Below, one piece after another: positions 7,994 to 16,967 of a stretch of 64,000 bases of DNA. A model generated the notes under the pieces. The model saw nothing but the letters and a program-made list of their open reading frames with translations, was not told the origin of the DNA and did not search any database. The position numbers and the translations under genes were made by a program. This DNA is from Paenibacillus sp. HW567 (GTDB taxonomy: Bacteria; Bacillota; Bacilli; Paenibacillales; Paenibacillaceae): contig NZ_KB910518.1 of assembly GCF_000374185.1 (NCBI RefSeq), positions 2,923,687 through 2,987,686 of the forward strand, read 5' to 3'. The first letter of the stretch is position 1. Every line of letters begins with the position of its first letter.

Positions 7994-9133
7994 TTATTTG
8001 CCGCGCTTATAAATATCAAGCTTCAGCTCGGTTTGGTTATTCTTCGCACCTGTCTTAATCGCCATTATGAGCGACTCGGGATGGTCGAGCCAATTGCTGG
8101 CGAACAGGTAGTCGTACCCCTCCTCCGAACCGCCGCCTGAGATCGTGCTAAGGGATATTGTTTTGTCATGCACCTCCGCCAGTATTTCTTTTGAAAAGAA
8201 TTCTTCAAAGATTGCACTGCGGATCTGACGGCTGTTCTCGGACGGATTCTTCAAGGCTATTGTTGCCTTAATCACCAGAGGAGACAATTCAACCTTACTG
8301 ATCACTACTTCATGCCCGCTCAGCGTAAACGAACGGTTCGGCTGCACAATCTGTGTCTTGTATGCCATAAACTTAGGATCAAGCGTGAATCCAATCTTCA
8401 GCACCGGGGAATAATGCATTTCCGACATAATCGTTCCCGTCCTGGGGGCGTCCATTTTCCCGGGATTCACAGAAGCAATTCTGAACTCAGCTTCAAGCTG
8501 CTGCGGAAACGGCTGCGTTCGATCCAGCTCCACAACTCCCCGCCCGTAATAGACATGATTTCTCTGTTGTTCAGGCACTTCCACATTCCCACCCACCTGA
8601 GATGTTGCATTCAGATAGCGGTTCGTGGCGCTGTCCTTCATTTTTGCACTGTTGATGCTGTAAATTTCCTGCTTATCATCCGTAGTCGCCGTATAAAGGT
8701 ACATGATTTTATTTTCATCAGCGGTGATAGCATTTAAGGTAATCGAATATCCCCCGCTCTCCACCGTTTGGTTCACCAACTGAATATAATTATTCCGGAT
8801 TGCAGATTCAAAGGTAGGTACATCCATCTCATATAATACATTGTCCTTAAAAACTTGAAGCGCTCCCCAATTCACCTTGGGCGCAGGGGCAGCAGGCTGA
8901 GAGGCTCTCGGCAGGAATGGAATGATGAACAGTAAGGCTGCAACTATAATGGCTGCGGCAAACCCCAGACTCCTGCTTTTATTCCAAAAGCGTTGACGAT
9001 CACCGCGTTGCCCCCGCTCGATTCCTAATTGAACAGACAGTCTTATGGAGGTGGTGCCTGCATCCTTTTCCAGCTCCCTCTGCATTTGGGCCGCATCGGA
9101 CAGCAGCACCTCTTCTTCACGTTTACTGTTCAT
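7994..9133 (-). CDS. Anti-sigma factor-like membrane protein (DUF4179 type)
   Basis: Protein of 379 residues with a cytoplasmic N-terminus of about 55 residues, one transmembrane helix (about 56-72, AAAIIVAALLFIIPFL) and a large extracellular beta-rich domain. This is the layout of anti-sigma factors of the DUF4179 group that pair with Bacillota ECF sigma factors. It overlaps the sigma gene by 11 bp, so translation is coupled. The ATG at 9133 has GGGGTG six bases upstream; a GTG at 9142 is an alternative. Inferred role: holds the sigma factor inactive at the membrane until an envelope signal is sensed. The signal is unknown. Confidence 0.75.
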   Translation of the reverse strand: MNSKREEEVLLSDAAQMQRELEKDAGTTSIRLSVQLGIERGQRGDRQRFWNKSRSLGFAAAIIVAALLFIIPFLPRASQPAAPAPKVNWGALQVFKDNVLYEMDVPTFESAIRNNYIQLVNQTVESGGYSITLNAITADENKIMYLYTATTDDKQEIYSINSAKMKDSATNRYLNATSQVGGNVEVPEQQRNHVYYGRGVVELDRTQPFPQQLEAEFRIASVNPGKMDAPRTGTIMSEMHYSPVLKIGFTLDPKFMAYKTQIVQPNRSFTLSGHEVVISKVELSPLVIKATIALKNPSENSRQIRSAIFEEFFSKEILAEVHDKTISLSTISGGGSEEGYDYLFASNWLDHPESLIMAIKTGAKNNQTELKLDIYKRGK

Positions 9134-9668
9134 TCCATTCACCCCGATTCTTCATAATTGTTCTTAGCTGCTTCAGCCCTTTATGCTGCCAGGTTTTTAT
9201 TGTTCCTTCCGGCTTCTTGAGCAGTTCTGCAATCTCCGTCAAGGTCATGTCATTATAGTATTTAAGCAGCAGCACATGACGATATTTGGGCTTCACCTGC
9301 TCTACGGCCCACATCATTTCCAGCCTGCTGCCGCTGTCCTCGACACTGCGCTCCCCCATCGCCTCCTCCGGCGTCGGCACCGATTTTTTCCGTCTTCTTT
9401 GTTCATCAATGCAGACATAAATCAATATCCGAATGATCCATGATTTGAACGCCCGCGGCTCCTTCAGTGTGCCCCGCTTGATCCAGGCCCGGCAGGTTGT
9501 CTCCTGCACCGCCTCCAGCGCGTCATTCCGGTTGCGCAAATAACTGTAAGCAATGTGATACAACTGATCACTGTGCTCCAACACAGCATCACAAAAGGCA
9601 TGCTCTTCCCACGGCAGAGCGCTGGTGCCGGTGATCTTTTTCATTTCCGCCTTGGATGTTGTTGTCAT
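9123..9668 (-). CDS. ECF RNA polymerase sigma factor
   Basis: Sigma-70 family, extracytoplasmic-function type, 181 residues. Region 2 (about 25-95) contains YLRNRNDALEAVQETTCRAW and KSWIIRILIYVCIDEQRRRKK. Region 4 (about 120-172) contains LLKYYNDMTLTEIAELLKKPEG, the -35-binding helix-turn-helix. There is no region 1 or 3. The start follows AGGAGGGG. It is paired with the downstream membrane anti-sigma protein and presumably transcribes its own operon, but I could not find a convincing ECF promoter in the 187-bp upstream gap. Confidence 0.9.
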   Translation of the reverse strand: MTTTSKAEMKKITGTSALPWEEHAFCDAVLEHSDQLYHIAYSYLRNRNDALEAVQETTCRAWIKRGTLKEPRAFKSWIIRILIYVCIDEQRRRKKSVPTPEEAMGERSVEDSGSRLEMMWAVEQVKPKYRHVLLLKYYNDMTLTEIAELLKKPEGTIKTWQHKGLKQLRTIMKNRGEWNEQ

Positions 9669-9770
9669 CCATTCCCCTCCTTGCTGTCTCTATATGTTTA
9701 AGACGGGGAACTAGCCCAAACCGTTTTTGCATCCTGCAAACTTGTTCCAGCAATAGGGCCTTATCTTTAT

Positions 9771-9814
9771 AAAAAAGGCTGCAAAGCCCACCATCAGATG
9801 AGTTTGCAGCCTTT
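9771..9814 (-). terminator. Terminator after the aminopeptidase gene
   Basis: A perfect 12-bp stem AAAGGCTGCAAA (minus strand 9814-9803) pairs with TTTGCAGCCTTT (9785-9774), then TTT. It sits 42 bp after the aminopeptidase stop codon. Confidence 0.85.
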
Positions 9815-9855
9815 GCTCATGTACTTAAATACAGTCTGCTGTGGTTCACAGCAGG

Positions 9856-11088
9856 TTACAGCACCCAGTTCCCTTTGCGGAATACCGGCTCGATCGTTCC
9901 ATCCGCCAGCTCACCGTCGATGTCGAGCTCAGCGGAGCCGATCATGAAGTCAACATGCGTCAAGCTGACATTGGCTCCCCGCTCCAGCAGCTCTTCACTG
10001 CTGAGTGAAGTTCCGCCTTCAATGTTGACCGGATACGCACTGCCCAGCGCAAAATGGCAGGAAGCATTCTCGTCGATTCCCGTATTGTAGAAAATCCGGT
10101 TCAGCCGGGAAATCGGGGAATCATGCGGCACCAGGGCCATTTCTCCCAGATAAGAGGCTCCTTCATCCGTTTCCAGCAGTGAGGTCAGGTGCTCCCGCCC
10201 GGACTTGGCATCGTAGGCGGTAACCTTCCCGTCTGTAAAAGTAATCGTAATGCCATCCACAAGCCGTCCGTTCAAATTGAGCGGCAGGGTGCTCGCCACC
10301 GTTCCGTTGACCCCTTTGCGGTGCGGCATGGTATAGATTTCTTCAGTCGGCATATTGGCCACGAAGTACACACCGCTTGCATTCTCGCCGCCGCCGCCGC
10401 GCCAGAGATGGCCTTCAGGCAGCGCTACATGCAGATCTGTACCCGGAGCGCGGTAGTGCAGGCTTTTATAACGTTTGGCATTCATCCGCTCCTGGGATAG
10501 TTTGAGATCGGCAATATGGCCGCGCCAGGCCGCTACCGGGTCTTCACTGCCCACACGGTTCATCTGGAACACGGCCTCCCACATAGCATCCACACGCTGC
10601 TCCTCAGGAAGATCTGCAAACACCTTGTCCGCCCAAGCCCGTGTCGGCGCTTTGATCAGCGACCAGCTAATTCTGTTGTTGCGGGTGTAGTTCTGATAGT
10701 TCTTCCGGGCCACCGCTGCTGCTTTCACTGCCGTTGACACCTTCGAGCCGTCGATGCCGCGGAACAGTTCCGGATCAGGCACCTTAATATGTAATATCGC
10801 TCCGCCTTCCTCGGCGAATCCCTCCAGCATATCCGCATGCCACTGCGGGTAATAGCCGAAAGAGTCCTCTGGAGCTTTCTCATAACGAATCCGGGTGATC
10901 TTCTCATCGTCCCAATCCACTAACACATATTTGGCTCCCGCTTCGTAGGCTTTGCCTACGATCAGCCGGGTCAAGTCAGCCGTTTCCAGCGGCGAATGAA
11001 CCATCAGCACTTGTCCTGGCTGCACGTTCACTCCGACCTTGACCACCAGGTCCGCATATTTCTCCAGCATCACATCAAAATCCTTCAT
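9856..11088 (-). CDS. ampS: M29-family aminopeptidase (AmpS/PepS)
   Basis: Cytoplasmic metalloaminopeptidase of 410 residues, the normal family length. It removes N-terminal residues from peptides using two metal ions. The expected ligands are all present at family positions: E250 (MPTEEIYTMP), E316 (LGEMALV), H345 (CHFALG), H378 and D380 (THVDFMIG). The N-terminal half carries the conserved ADLTRLIVGKAYEAGAKYV region. It appears to be a single-gene unit with a strong terminator. B. subtilis AmpS is the closest well-known relative I can name from memory. Confidence 0.93.
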   Translation of the reverse strand: MKDFDVMLEKYADLVVKVGVNVQPGQVLMVHSPLETADLTRLIVGKAYEAGAKYVLVDWDDEKITRIRYEKAPEDSFGYYPQWHADMLEGFAEEGGAILHIKVPDPELFRGIDGSKVSTAVKAAAVARKNYQNYTRNNRISWSLIKAPTRAWADKVFADLPEEQRVDAMWEAVFQMNRVGSEDPVAAWRGHIADLKLSQERMNAKRYKSLHYRAPGTDLHVALPEGHLWRGGGGENASGVYFVANMPTEEIYTMPHRKGVNGTVASTLPLNLNGRLVDGITITFTDGKVTAYDAKSGREHLTSLLETDEGASYLGEMALVPHDSPISRLNRIFYNTGIDENASCHFALGSAYPVNIEGGTSLSSEELLERGANVSLTHVDFMIGSAELDIDGELADGTIEPVFRKGNWVL

Positions 11089-11222
11089 CGCTTCTTTTCC
11101 CCCGTATCCTTAATTGCTGTACCTCAGGCGGGACATCCCGCTGCCCGAAGCAGCAGGCGTTCCGTTTCCACAGTAATTTTAACGCAAAATACGCGAGGTT
11201 GCGAGCCTGACCCGGATTGGTA

Positions 11223-12566
11223 TTAGCCTCCTGACCCGGATGACCGCCCGCCATACTTAATAAAACTGAACCGTGCTCCGCCAAGCGGGGAATCTGAATA
11301 CGTTAGCTCGCTGTCCAAATTCGCAGCAATTTGACGGCAGATCGCCAGGCCAAGTCCTGTAACACCGTTAGCCCCCGTGTAAAAACGCTGGAAAACGACC
11401 TCCCGCTCCTGCTCGCTCAATCCATTGCCATCATCGTCAATATGTATTGCCCACTCCGCTCCCGGAAAATCCGCTTCAACGCGCACATTGATCTGGCTTG
11501 AAGTGTGTCTTACCGCATTCTGCAGCAGATTTACAAGTACTCGGAACAACTGCTCTCCAGCTACAACGGTGTGGAGACTATCCCCATCCACGTTCAGTTC
11601 AATGGCCCGGGCATTCGCTGCCGGCATAAGCAATAACGCCGCTTCCTCTGCCATGGCGCGAAGGTCGATTTCAGAGGTTGGCCACTCTTCATCCACGGCC
11701 TCCAGCCTGGAAAGCTGCAGCAGCTTGTCTACCATTTCCATCAGGCGCACCGACTGCGTCTGGATCACTTCAAGCCCCTCCTCTTGAGTGACCACCTGGT
11801 CCTGAATGGCGAAGACAAAGCCGTGGATCGACATGAGGGGGGTTTTTAGTTCATGAGATACATTCTGCAGAAATTCGATCTGATTGCTCTGATGCTGCTG
11901 TATGCGGTCGGACATCGACTGAAAGGTAGTGATCAGTTCGCCGATCTCCGTAGTATCCCCCTTTGGAAAAGCCGCAGCAGGTGAACGAAATGGCTCATAC
12001 CGCCCCACTGCTTCCTTTAACTGGTTCAATGGCCGCACGACCCGCGATACGGTAAGCAACCCAATTGCCAGGATGATGAAAAAGCTGAACCCGATCGACA
12101 GCAGCGTTGTTCTCATCAGAGACCCGTAGTGGGCCCTGAGCGAGGAGAGCGGAGCATAGATGAAAATAGCGTAAGGCCGGCCCGGCAGCGGCTCCTTGGT
12201 GAACAGAAATTTCTTGCCATGCAATATCGCTATGCCTTGCCGCCCGGATAACGTATATTGCAGGGTGGTTCCTATTTCCTTGTCGTCGTTCGCATCAATA
12301 ATTTTATTGTGCACGTCGAGAATCAGGTAATCCGCATCCAGCATCAGTCCCTTTACGACATACTTGAATTCCGTGTTATCCAGCCCGGAGATGTCGCCGT
12401 CGCGCAATATTTTTCCCGCTTTTTCCGCCTGACCGTGAAGCTGTGCCTTGACCTGATTTACGAGGATGTCATCAATCAGGCTGACGAACAGCGCAACCGT
12501 AATTCCAACCGTAACCACAAGCGCCAAAATAAAGGACAGCAGCATTTTGCCTCTTATGGTGCGCAT
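11223..12566 (-). CDS. Sensor histidine kinase
   Basis: Membrane kinase of 447 residues. TM1 is at 8-30, an extracellular sensor domain at 31-150, and TM2 at 151-173. HAMP follows (about 174-228), then the HisKA box with phosphoacceptor H238 (FLQNVSHELKTPL) and an HATPase domain with N box (LLQNAVRHT), G1 (DDDGNGLS) and G2 (GLGLAI). The start codon directly follows the stop of the response regulator gene (no gap), so the two form one operon. The regulated genes and the signal are not apparent from the context. Confidence 0.92.
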   Translation of the reverse strand: MRTIRGKMLLSFILALVVTVGITVALFVSLIDDILVNQVKAQLHGQAEKAGKILRDGDISGLDNTEFKYVVKGLMLDADYLILDVHNKIIDANDDKEIGTTLQYTLSGRQGIAILHGKKFLFTKEPLPGRPYAIFIYAPLSSLRAHYGSLMRTTLLSIGFSFFIILAIGLLTVSRVVRPLNQLKEAVGRYEPFRSPAAAFPKGDTTEIGELITTFQSMSDRIQQHQSNQIEFLQNVSHELKTPLMSIHGFVFAIQDQVVTQEEGLEVIQTQSVRLMEMVDKLLQLSRLEAVDEEWPTSEIDLRAMAEEAALLLMPAANARAIELNVDGDSLHTVVAGEQLFRVLVNLLQNAVRHTSSQINVRVEADFPGAEWAIHIDDDGNGLSEQEREVVFQRFYTGANGVTGLGLAICRQIAANLDSELTYSDSPLGGARFSFIKYGGRSSGSGG

Positions 12567-13286
12567 CTATAGTTTTCTCACGGCCGCTTTGTAGCCGAAG
12601 CCCCAGACGGTATTGATCAACAGTGAAGAGCCGTGTTCAGCAAGCTTTTTACGGATTCTTTTGACAAGATCGTCCACAACCCGGACATCTCCGAAGAAAT
12701 CATAATTCCACACATGCTGGATAAGCTGCTCCCGGCCGAACGGCCGCTCGATATGCGACGCCAAAAACAGCAGCAGCTCAAATTCGCGCGAGGTCAGGCT
12801 TATTTCCTCGTTATTCACAGAAACTCTGCGAAGATCAGGAAAAATCTCCAGGTTTCCTGCACGGCATACACTCTCAGACTTGGGCTGCCCGGAAACTTCC
12901 CCCGGCGCGCTGCTCCCTAGCTTCACCAAGCGCAGCATAGCCTTGACCCTGCCTACCAGCTCACGCGGATTGAACGGCTTGCTCAGGAAATCGCTGCAGC
13001 CCAGCTCCAGCCCCTGAATACGGTCACTTTCTTCTCCCCGTGCGGAGATCATAATAATAGGAATCTCAGTAAATGAACGTAATTCGGTCAGCAGAGAAAG
13101 TCCGTCGATTCCGGGCATCATAATATCGAGAATCAGACATTCCGGTTCATCCGAGCGCACATACTCTACCAGGTTAGACCCGTTCGAGAAAGAAGCAACC
13201 TCATAGGCTTCCTTTCGCAAATACTCGGAGAGCAACTGTAAAATGAAAAGATCATCGTCTACCACCACTATTTTGCCCACCGTCAA
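12567..13286 (-). CDS. OmpR-family response regulator
   Basis: Two-domain regulator of 239 residues. The receiver domain (1-118) has acidic pocket D10-D11 and phospho-acceptor D54 (LILDIMMPG). A winged-helix DNA-binding domain occupies about 135-237 (SLTSREFELLLFLASH, VRVVDDLVKRIRKKL). Partner of the kinase immediately downstream. The likely start is TTG 13286, with AAAGG nine bases before it; a GTG two codons later is also possible. Regulatory targets cannot be inferred. Confidence 0.92.
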   Translation of the reverse strand: MTVGKIVVVDDDLFILQLLSEYLRKEAYEVASFSNGSNLVEYVRSDEPECLILDIMMPGIDGLSLLTELRSFTEIPIIMISARGEESDRIQGLELGCSDFLSKPFNPRELVGRVKAMLRLVKLGSSAPGEVSGQPKSESVCRAGNLEIFPDLRRVSVNNEEISLTSREFELLLFLASHIERPFGREQLIQHVWNYDFFGDVRVVDDLVKRIRKKLAEHGSSLLINTVWGFGYKAAVRKL

Positions 13287-13431
13287 GTCACTCTGCCTTT
13301 CTATATCAGCCTCATATATCTACAGGTTAACACAAATAGACAAAAGACGGGAATCCTGCTTGCGGCCCCGTCTCAGTCAAAGAATACGCTGTGAAGTTAG
13401 TTAACCTGTTTTATTGCAAAAGATAGAGTGC

Positions 13432-13863
13432 TTATTTTTTCTTAGGTTTTGCTGGAGTTTTTACTGTTGTTTTCGCTGGTGCCTTTGCAGGAGTCTTCAC
13501 TGTTGTTTTTGCCGGTGCCTTAGCTGTTGTTTTTGCTGGTGCCTTTGCTGTGGTTTTCGCTGGTGTCTTTACTGCTGCTTTTGCAGGAGTCTTAACTACT
13601 GCTTTTGCCGGTGCCTTTGCTGTGGTTTTCGCTGGTGTCTTTACTGCTGCTTTTGCAGGAGTCTTCACTACCGCTTTTGCTGGTGCCTTTGCAGTTGTGG
13701 TTGTGGATTTAACCACTGCCGTGTGCTTCACAACCGGTGCGGTTACCTTAGTTGTAACAGCCGCTTTAGCCGGAGCCGTTGCTGCGAATGCGCTCGTAGA
13801 GCCTCCCAACACACTCACTACTGCCAGTACTGCAATTGCTTTTCTTGTCCATTTGTTATTCAT
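13432..13863 (-). CDS. Secreted Ala/Lys/Pro-rich repeat protein
   Basis: Protein of 143 residues with a clear Sec signal peptide (MNNKWTRKAIAVLAVVSVLG, cut after SAFA). The mature part is almost only Ala, Lys, Pro, Thr and Val in repeating KTPAKA/TTAKAPAK units, ending KPKKK. The ATG at 13863 is chosen for AGAGGTGG six bases upstream. Strongly cationic and low complexity, it resembles histone-H1-like tails in composition. Once exported it could bind teichoic acids or extracellular DNA; this is speculation from charge. It has no recognisable domain. The coding DNA contains a 72-bp tandem duplication. Confidence 0.8.
   Translation of the reverse strand: MNNKWTRKAIAVLAVVSVLGGSTSAFAATAPAKAAVTTKVTAPVVKHTAVVKSTTTTAKAPAKAVVKTPAKAAVKTPAKTTAKAPAKAVVKTPAKAAVKTPAKTTAKAPAKTTAKAPAKTTVKTPAKAPAKTTVKTPAKPKKK
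13549..13692. repeat. Two 72-bp tandem repeats inside the Ala/Lys/Pro gene
   Basis: 13549-13620 and 13621-13692 are near-identical and in frame, each adding 24 residues of the KTPAK pattern. By eye they differ at three bases, so the duplication is recent or kept uniform by recombination. Copy number probably varies between strains. Confidence 0.85.
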
Positions 13864-13962
13864 CTTATACCACCTCTTCCTTTGAAGTGACTTAAGCATA
13901 ACAATTGGATACGGGAATTTTGTGAGACAAATATGAAAAAAGTATATGAAACCGTCCGCTAT

Positions 13963-14202
13963 TCAGCGCCCGCTAATCTTCCTGAGAACTTGCTCTGCGC
14001 CCATATCATCCACGTAATAATCAGGCGCAGTCCAGTGGATGAAGCTGCCTTTTGTTGCTTTTAATTGGATCGTATCCGCTCCGTCAACATTTACTATGAT
14101 TGGAAAACCCGGTGTTCTGCTATCCGTCACCCGATAGTCGCCGTTGGGGAACACCACATCCGCTTTTACTTTCACTTGCTGAAGAAAGGTTTCACTTCGC
14201 AA
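13963..14202 (-). CDS. Small hypothetical protein
   Basis: Frame of 79 residues read from a TTG start with only a distant GGGGGTG. The composition is protein-like (VVFPNGDYRVTDSRTPGFPIIVNVDG, mixed charge, several aromatic residues) rather than shadow-like, and no gene lies opposite. The frame stays open upstream for about 15 codons (VAPGGGAAYF...) to a TGA, so the true start may differ or the gene may be a C-terminal remnant. No signal peptide or known domain recognised. Confidence 0.45.
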   Translation of the reverse strand: MRSETFLQQVKVKADVVFPNGDYRVTDSRTPGFPIIVNVDGADTIQLKATKGSFIHWTAPDYYVDDMGAEQVLRKISGR

Positions 14203-14295
14203 GAAATAGGCGGCACCCCCTCCGGGAGCAACCGCCTGTCTTACTCACTGCGCAGCCCTTCACTTTGCTTTACTTTCTTCAATAACAGAGACTCG

Positions 14296-14643
14296 TTATC
14301 TTTTATCCACCTGTAATAGAGTGACAGTCTTCAAGGTATAAGTATGCGCAAGTTTGTCTTCCTGAAGGATATTAAGCTTGGTCAGGCTGGCGATTTTGGC
14401 CGGGTCCGCCCGGGAGAGCAGCCGCCATACCTCAGGATCAGATAAGGTTTGATACAGTTTATCGTCATCGTATTCTTTGCGGTTCTGTGCGACCAGCTTC
14501 ACCCTGTAGGCGCCTATTTCACTGTCAGCTTCCCCCTTTTGCGCGCAATAGTCCAGGATATCCTGTCGAAGCTCCGCCAGCTCCTTTTCAATTTCCTTCT
14601 GCTTTCCTTTGAGCTTATAATACTGCTGTACCTTTTTCTCCAT
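14296..14643 (-). CDS. Conserved-looking hypothetical protein with coiled coil
   Basis: 115 residues. The N-terminal 35 residues form a charged coiled-coil (LKGKQKEIEKELAELRQDILDY), followed by a small alpha/beta region (IGAYRVKLVAQNRKEYDDDKLYQTL). AGGAG lies 11 bases before the ATG. The sequence resembles small nuclease-associated or phage-type accessory proteins in general form, but I do not recognise the family. It has no membrane segments. Confidence 0.65.
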   Translation of the reverse strand: MEKKVQQYYKLKGKQKEIEKELAELRQDILDYCAQKGEADSEIGAYRVKLVAQNRKEYDDDKLYQTLSDPEVWRLLSRADPAKIASLTKLNILQEDKLAHTYTLKTVTLLQVDKR

Positions 14644-14848
14644 GCGGCTTCACGCTCCTCTCCAGACATATGTATGCCGGATTAGCCCGTCAATTCCTTA
14701 ATATTCACATTCTATTTCATATGTATTGCAGGGATAAGGGCAGAGATGAACGTCCAATGAGTGGAGGGCTCTCCATGAAGCTGATTCAGGATTACTGATG
14801 GTTTGGTGGTGAGCAGCTCACTACTAACTCACACACGGCAGGTGGATC

Positions 14849-15946
14849 ATGCTTCAACCTTATCTTTTTCCTATCTCTCATGCATTTATGTTTTTTCCGC
14901 TGGCGGCGCTGCTCTTCACGCTCCCCTTTCTTATTGTGCAATACCGGCGGCATGGTTATATCAACAAGGTCAGAGCGCTGGTGCTTTATCTGCTGCTGCT
15001 CTATTTGCTCAACGCGTTCTTTCTTATTATGCTGCCAATGCCTGCTTCAAGGCACAACGCACCGCCTACCGGCTCGATGATTCAACACATTCCTTTGCAG
15101 TTCATTCAAGATATCAAGCAAAGTACCGCTCTGAAGGCAAATGATCCGTCAACCTATCTGACGCTTCTTCACGAACCGGCTTTTCTGCAGGCAGCGTTCA
15201 ATGTGGCCCTTGTCGTACCCTTTGGCCTGTTCCTGGGCTACTATTTCCGCACCCGGTGGGTGGTTTGCATTTTGCTGTCCTTCGCGTTGTCCCTTTGTTT
15301 TGAGGTTACACAGATTACGGGAATCTACGGTTTCTTCGATTATCCTTACCGTATCTTCGATGTCGATGATTTGATTACCAACACACTGGGCGGCATTGCC
15401 GGGTATAGAATTGCGCTATGGGTGTCGGGGCTGCTGCCGCGCATCGAACAGCTTGACAGCAAGGTGGATCTATCCGCCAAGAGAGTCACCTATACACGCC
15501 GGGGCATTGCTTTTATGCTGGACGCGATGGTCTGGATGCCTGTCGCTCTGGCGCTCAATTGGTGGTCCGTACAAGGCGCCTACTGGATAACAACCGCCGT
15601 GTATTTCGTGCTGCTCCCCTGGTTGACCGGCGGGCGGACGCTGGGAAAATGGATCGTACGCATTCGCATAAGCGGACTGGAAGGACGCAGCCGTCCAGGG
15701 GAGCTTGTGGTGAGATACATCCTGCTGTATGGAATGCTGATTGGCGGAATCTTGTGGCCAGCCGACCTGCGCGGTCTGGCGCTCTTAATAGATTTCATTT
15801 TTCTCATCCACCTAATCATCCGGATTTTCAAGCGGAACCCGCAATTGGTCTATGAAAGATTAAGCCGGACCCGCAGTGTCATCACCTGGCCGGAAATGCA
15901 GCACAGTTCAGGCTCAGATTCTTTGGCTGATTCCGCTTATTCATAG
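14849..15946 (+). CDS. VanZ-RDD fusion membrane protein
   Basis: Integral membrane protein of 365 residues. The N-terminal two-thirds is a VanZ-like domain (about 10-200) with several helices and the conserved ALSLCFEVTQ...FDVDDLITNTLGG segment. The C-terminal part is an RDD domain (about 212-330; YTRRGIAFMLDAMVW and GGRTLGKWIVRIRI). GGTGG precedes the ATG. VanZ proteins are linked to low-level teicoplanin resistance, and RDD domains occur in ion or lipid transport proteins; the fusion's function is unknown. Single gene. Confidence 0.85.
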   Translation: MLQPYLFPISHAFMFFPLAALLFTLPFLIVQYRRHGYINKVRALVLYLLLLYLLNAFFLIMLPMPASRHNAPPTGSMIQHIPLQFIQDIKQSTALKANDPSTYLTLLHEPAFLQAAFNVALVVPFGLFLGYYFRTRWVVCILLSFALSLCFEVTQITGIYGFFDYPYRIFDVDDLITNTLGGIAGYRIALWVSGLLPRIEQLDSKVDLSAKRVTYTRRGIAFMLDAMVWMPVALALNWWSVQGAYWITTAVYFVLLPWLTGGRTLGKWIVRIRISGLEGRSRPGELVVRYILLYGMLIGGILWPADLRGLALLIDFIFLIHLIIRIFKRNPQLVYERLSRTRSVITWPEMQHSSGSDSLADSAYS

Positions 15947-16000
15947 TGCCGTGTAGAGCAGAGAAATTGTGTGCGAACATATCCGTCAGTACCGCAAGTC

Positions 16001-16040
16001 AAAGGCCATATCTCCCGATTGCCGGGACGATATGGCCTTT
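16001..16040. terminator. Bidirectional terminator between VanZ-RDD and exonuclease III genes
   Basis: AAAGGCCATATC (16001-16012) pairs perfectly with GATATGGCCTTT (16029-16040). T-rich sequence follows on the plus strand, and the stem itself ends in AAA, giving a short U-run on the other strand. Confidence 0.75.
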
Positions 16041-16057
16041 ATTTGTATCTACAGAAT

Positions 16058-16825
16058 CTATTCTTCTTCCGCTTCCAGCTCCAGTACTACCGGACAATGA
16101 TCACTGCCAAGTATGCTGGAATCTATTGCCGCCTTGGATAAATTCGGTGCAAGACGGGATGAAGCAAGAAAATAATCAATACGCCAGCCAACATTACGCT
16201 CTCTCACCTTGGGCATATTAGACCACCAGCTATAGGCCCCTTCCTGATCGGGGTGGAAGTATCTGAAGGTATCTATGAAGCCTGATTCCAGCAGCAGTGT
16301 CATTTTCCCGCGTTCTTCATCGGTAAATCCCGAATTTCCCCGGTTAGGCTTGGCATTCTTGATGTCAATCTCCTGATGGGCAACATTGAGATCTCCGCAG
16401 ACCAGCACCGGTTTATGCTTGTCCAGCTCCTGCAGATAGCTGCTGAACCGGTCCTCCCATTCCATTCTATAGTCCAGCCTGGATAAGTCGCGTTTGGCAT
16501 TTGGAGTGTACACATTAACAAGATAAAATTCATTGAACTCCAAAGTAATGATCCGGCCTTCGGGCTCCGAGTTCTCTTCCATGCCGTATCTTACGGAGAG
16601 AGGCTTGATTCTGGTAAAAATCGCTGTTCCGGAATAGCCTTTTTTGATTGCGTAATTCCAATACTGTTCGTACTCTTCTCCCAGCTCCAGAGCAATCTGC
16701 CCCTCCTGAAGCTTCGTCTCCTGCACACAAAAGATGTCCGCAGCAGTTTCTTTGAAATATTCATTGAAGCCTTTGCTCACACATGCCCTTAACCCGTTGA
16801 CATTCCACGAAACCAGCTTGATCAT
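16058..16825 (-). CDS. exoA: Exodeoxyribonuclease III (AP endonuclease)
   Basis: DNA repair nuclease of 255 residues, full length for the Xth/ExoA family. It cuts at abasic sites and trims 3' ends. The family signature residues are in place: N8 (SWNVNGLRA), E36 (CVQETKLQ), YTPNAKRDLSRL near 106-118, the D-x-N pair in GDLNVAHQEID (about 144-154), and the terminal SDHCPV (about 241-246). Single gene with its own start just after ribosome-site-like GGAGAA. Substrate detail is inferred from the family. Confidence 0.95.
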   Translation of the reverse strand: MIKLVSWNVNGLRACVSKGFNEYFKETAADIFCVQETKLQEGQIALELGEEYEQYWNYAIKKGYSGTAIFTRIKPLSVRYGMEENSEPEGRIITLEFNEFYLVNVYTPNAKRDLSRLDYRMEWEDRFSSYLQELDKHKPVLVCGDLNVAHQEIDIKNAKPNRGNSGFTDEERGKMTLLLESGFIDTFRYFHPDQEGAYSWWSNMPKVRERNVGWRIDYFLASSRLAPNLSKAAIDSSILGSDHCPVVLELEAEEE

Positions 16826-16967
16826 CGTTATTCTCCTTATTTAACTCAGTTATCTGCAAGCTCTGAAGCCTGTCCTCTAAATTGTGCCAATCTCCTAAGG
16901 CATTCGTCAAAGCAATAGTAGATTTAGCGAATACAATATTCTATCAAACGAAAAGGAGGTCGTTACC

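Noticed and set aside
13549..13692. CRISPR or intergenic repeat
   Set aside because: The repeats are in frame inside a coding sequence and encode repeated KTPAK residues.
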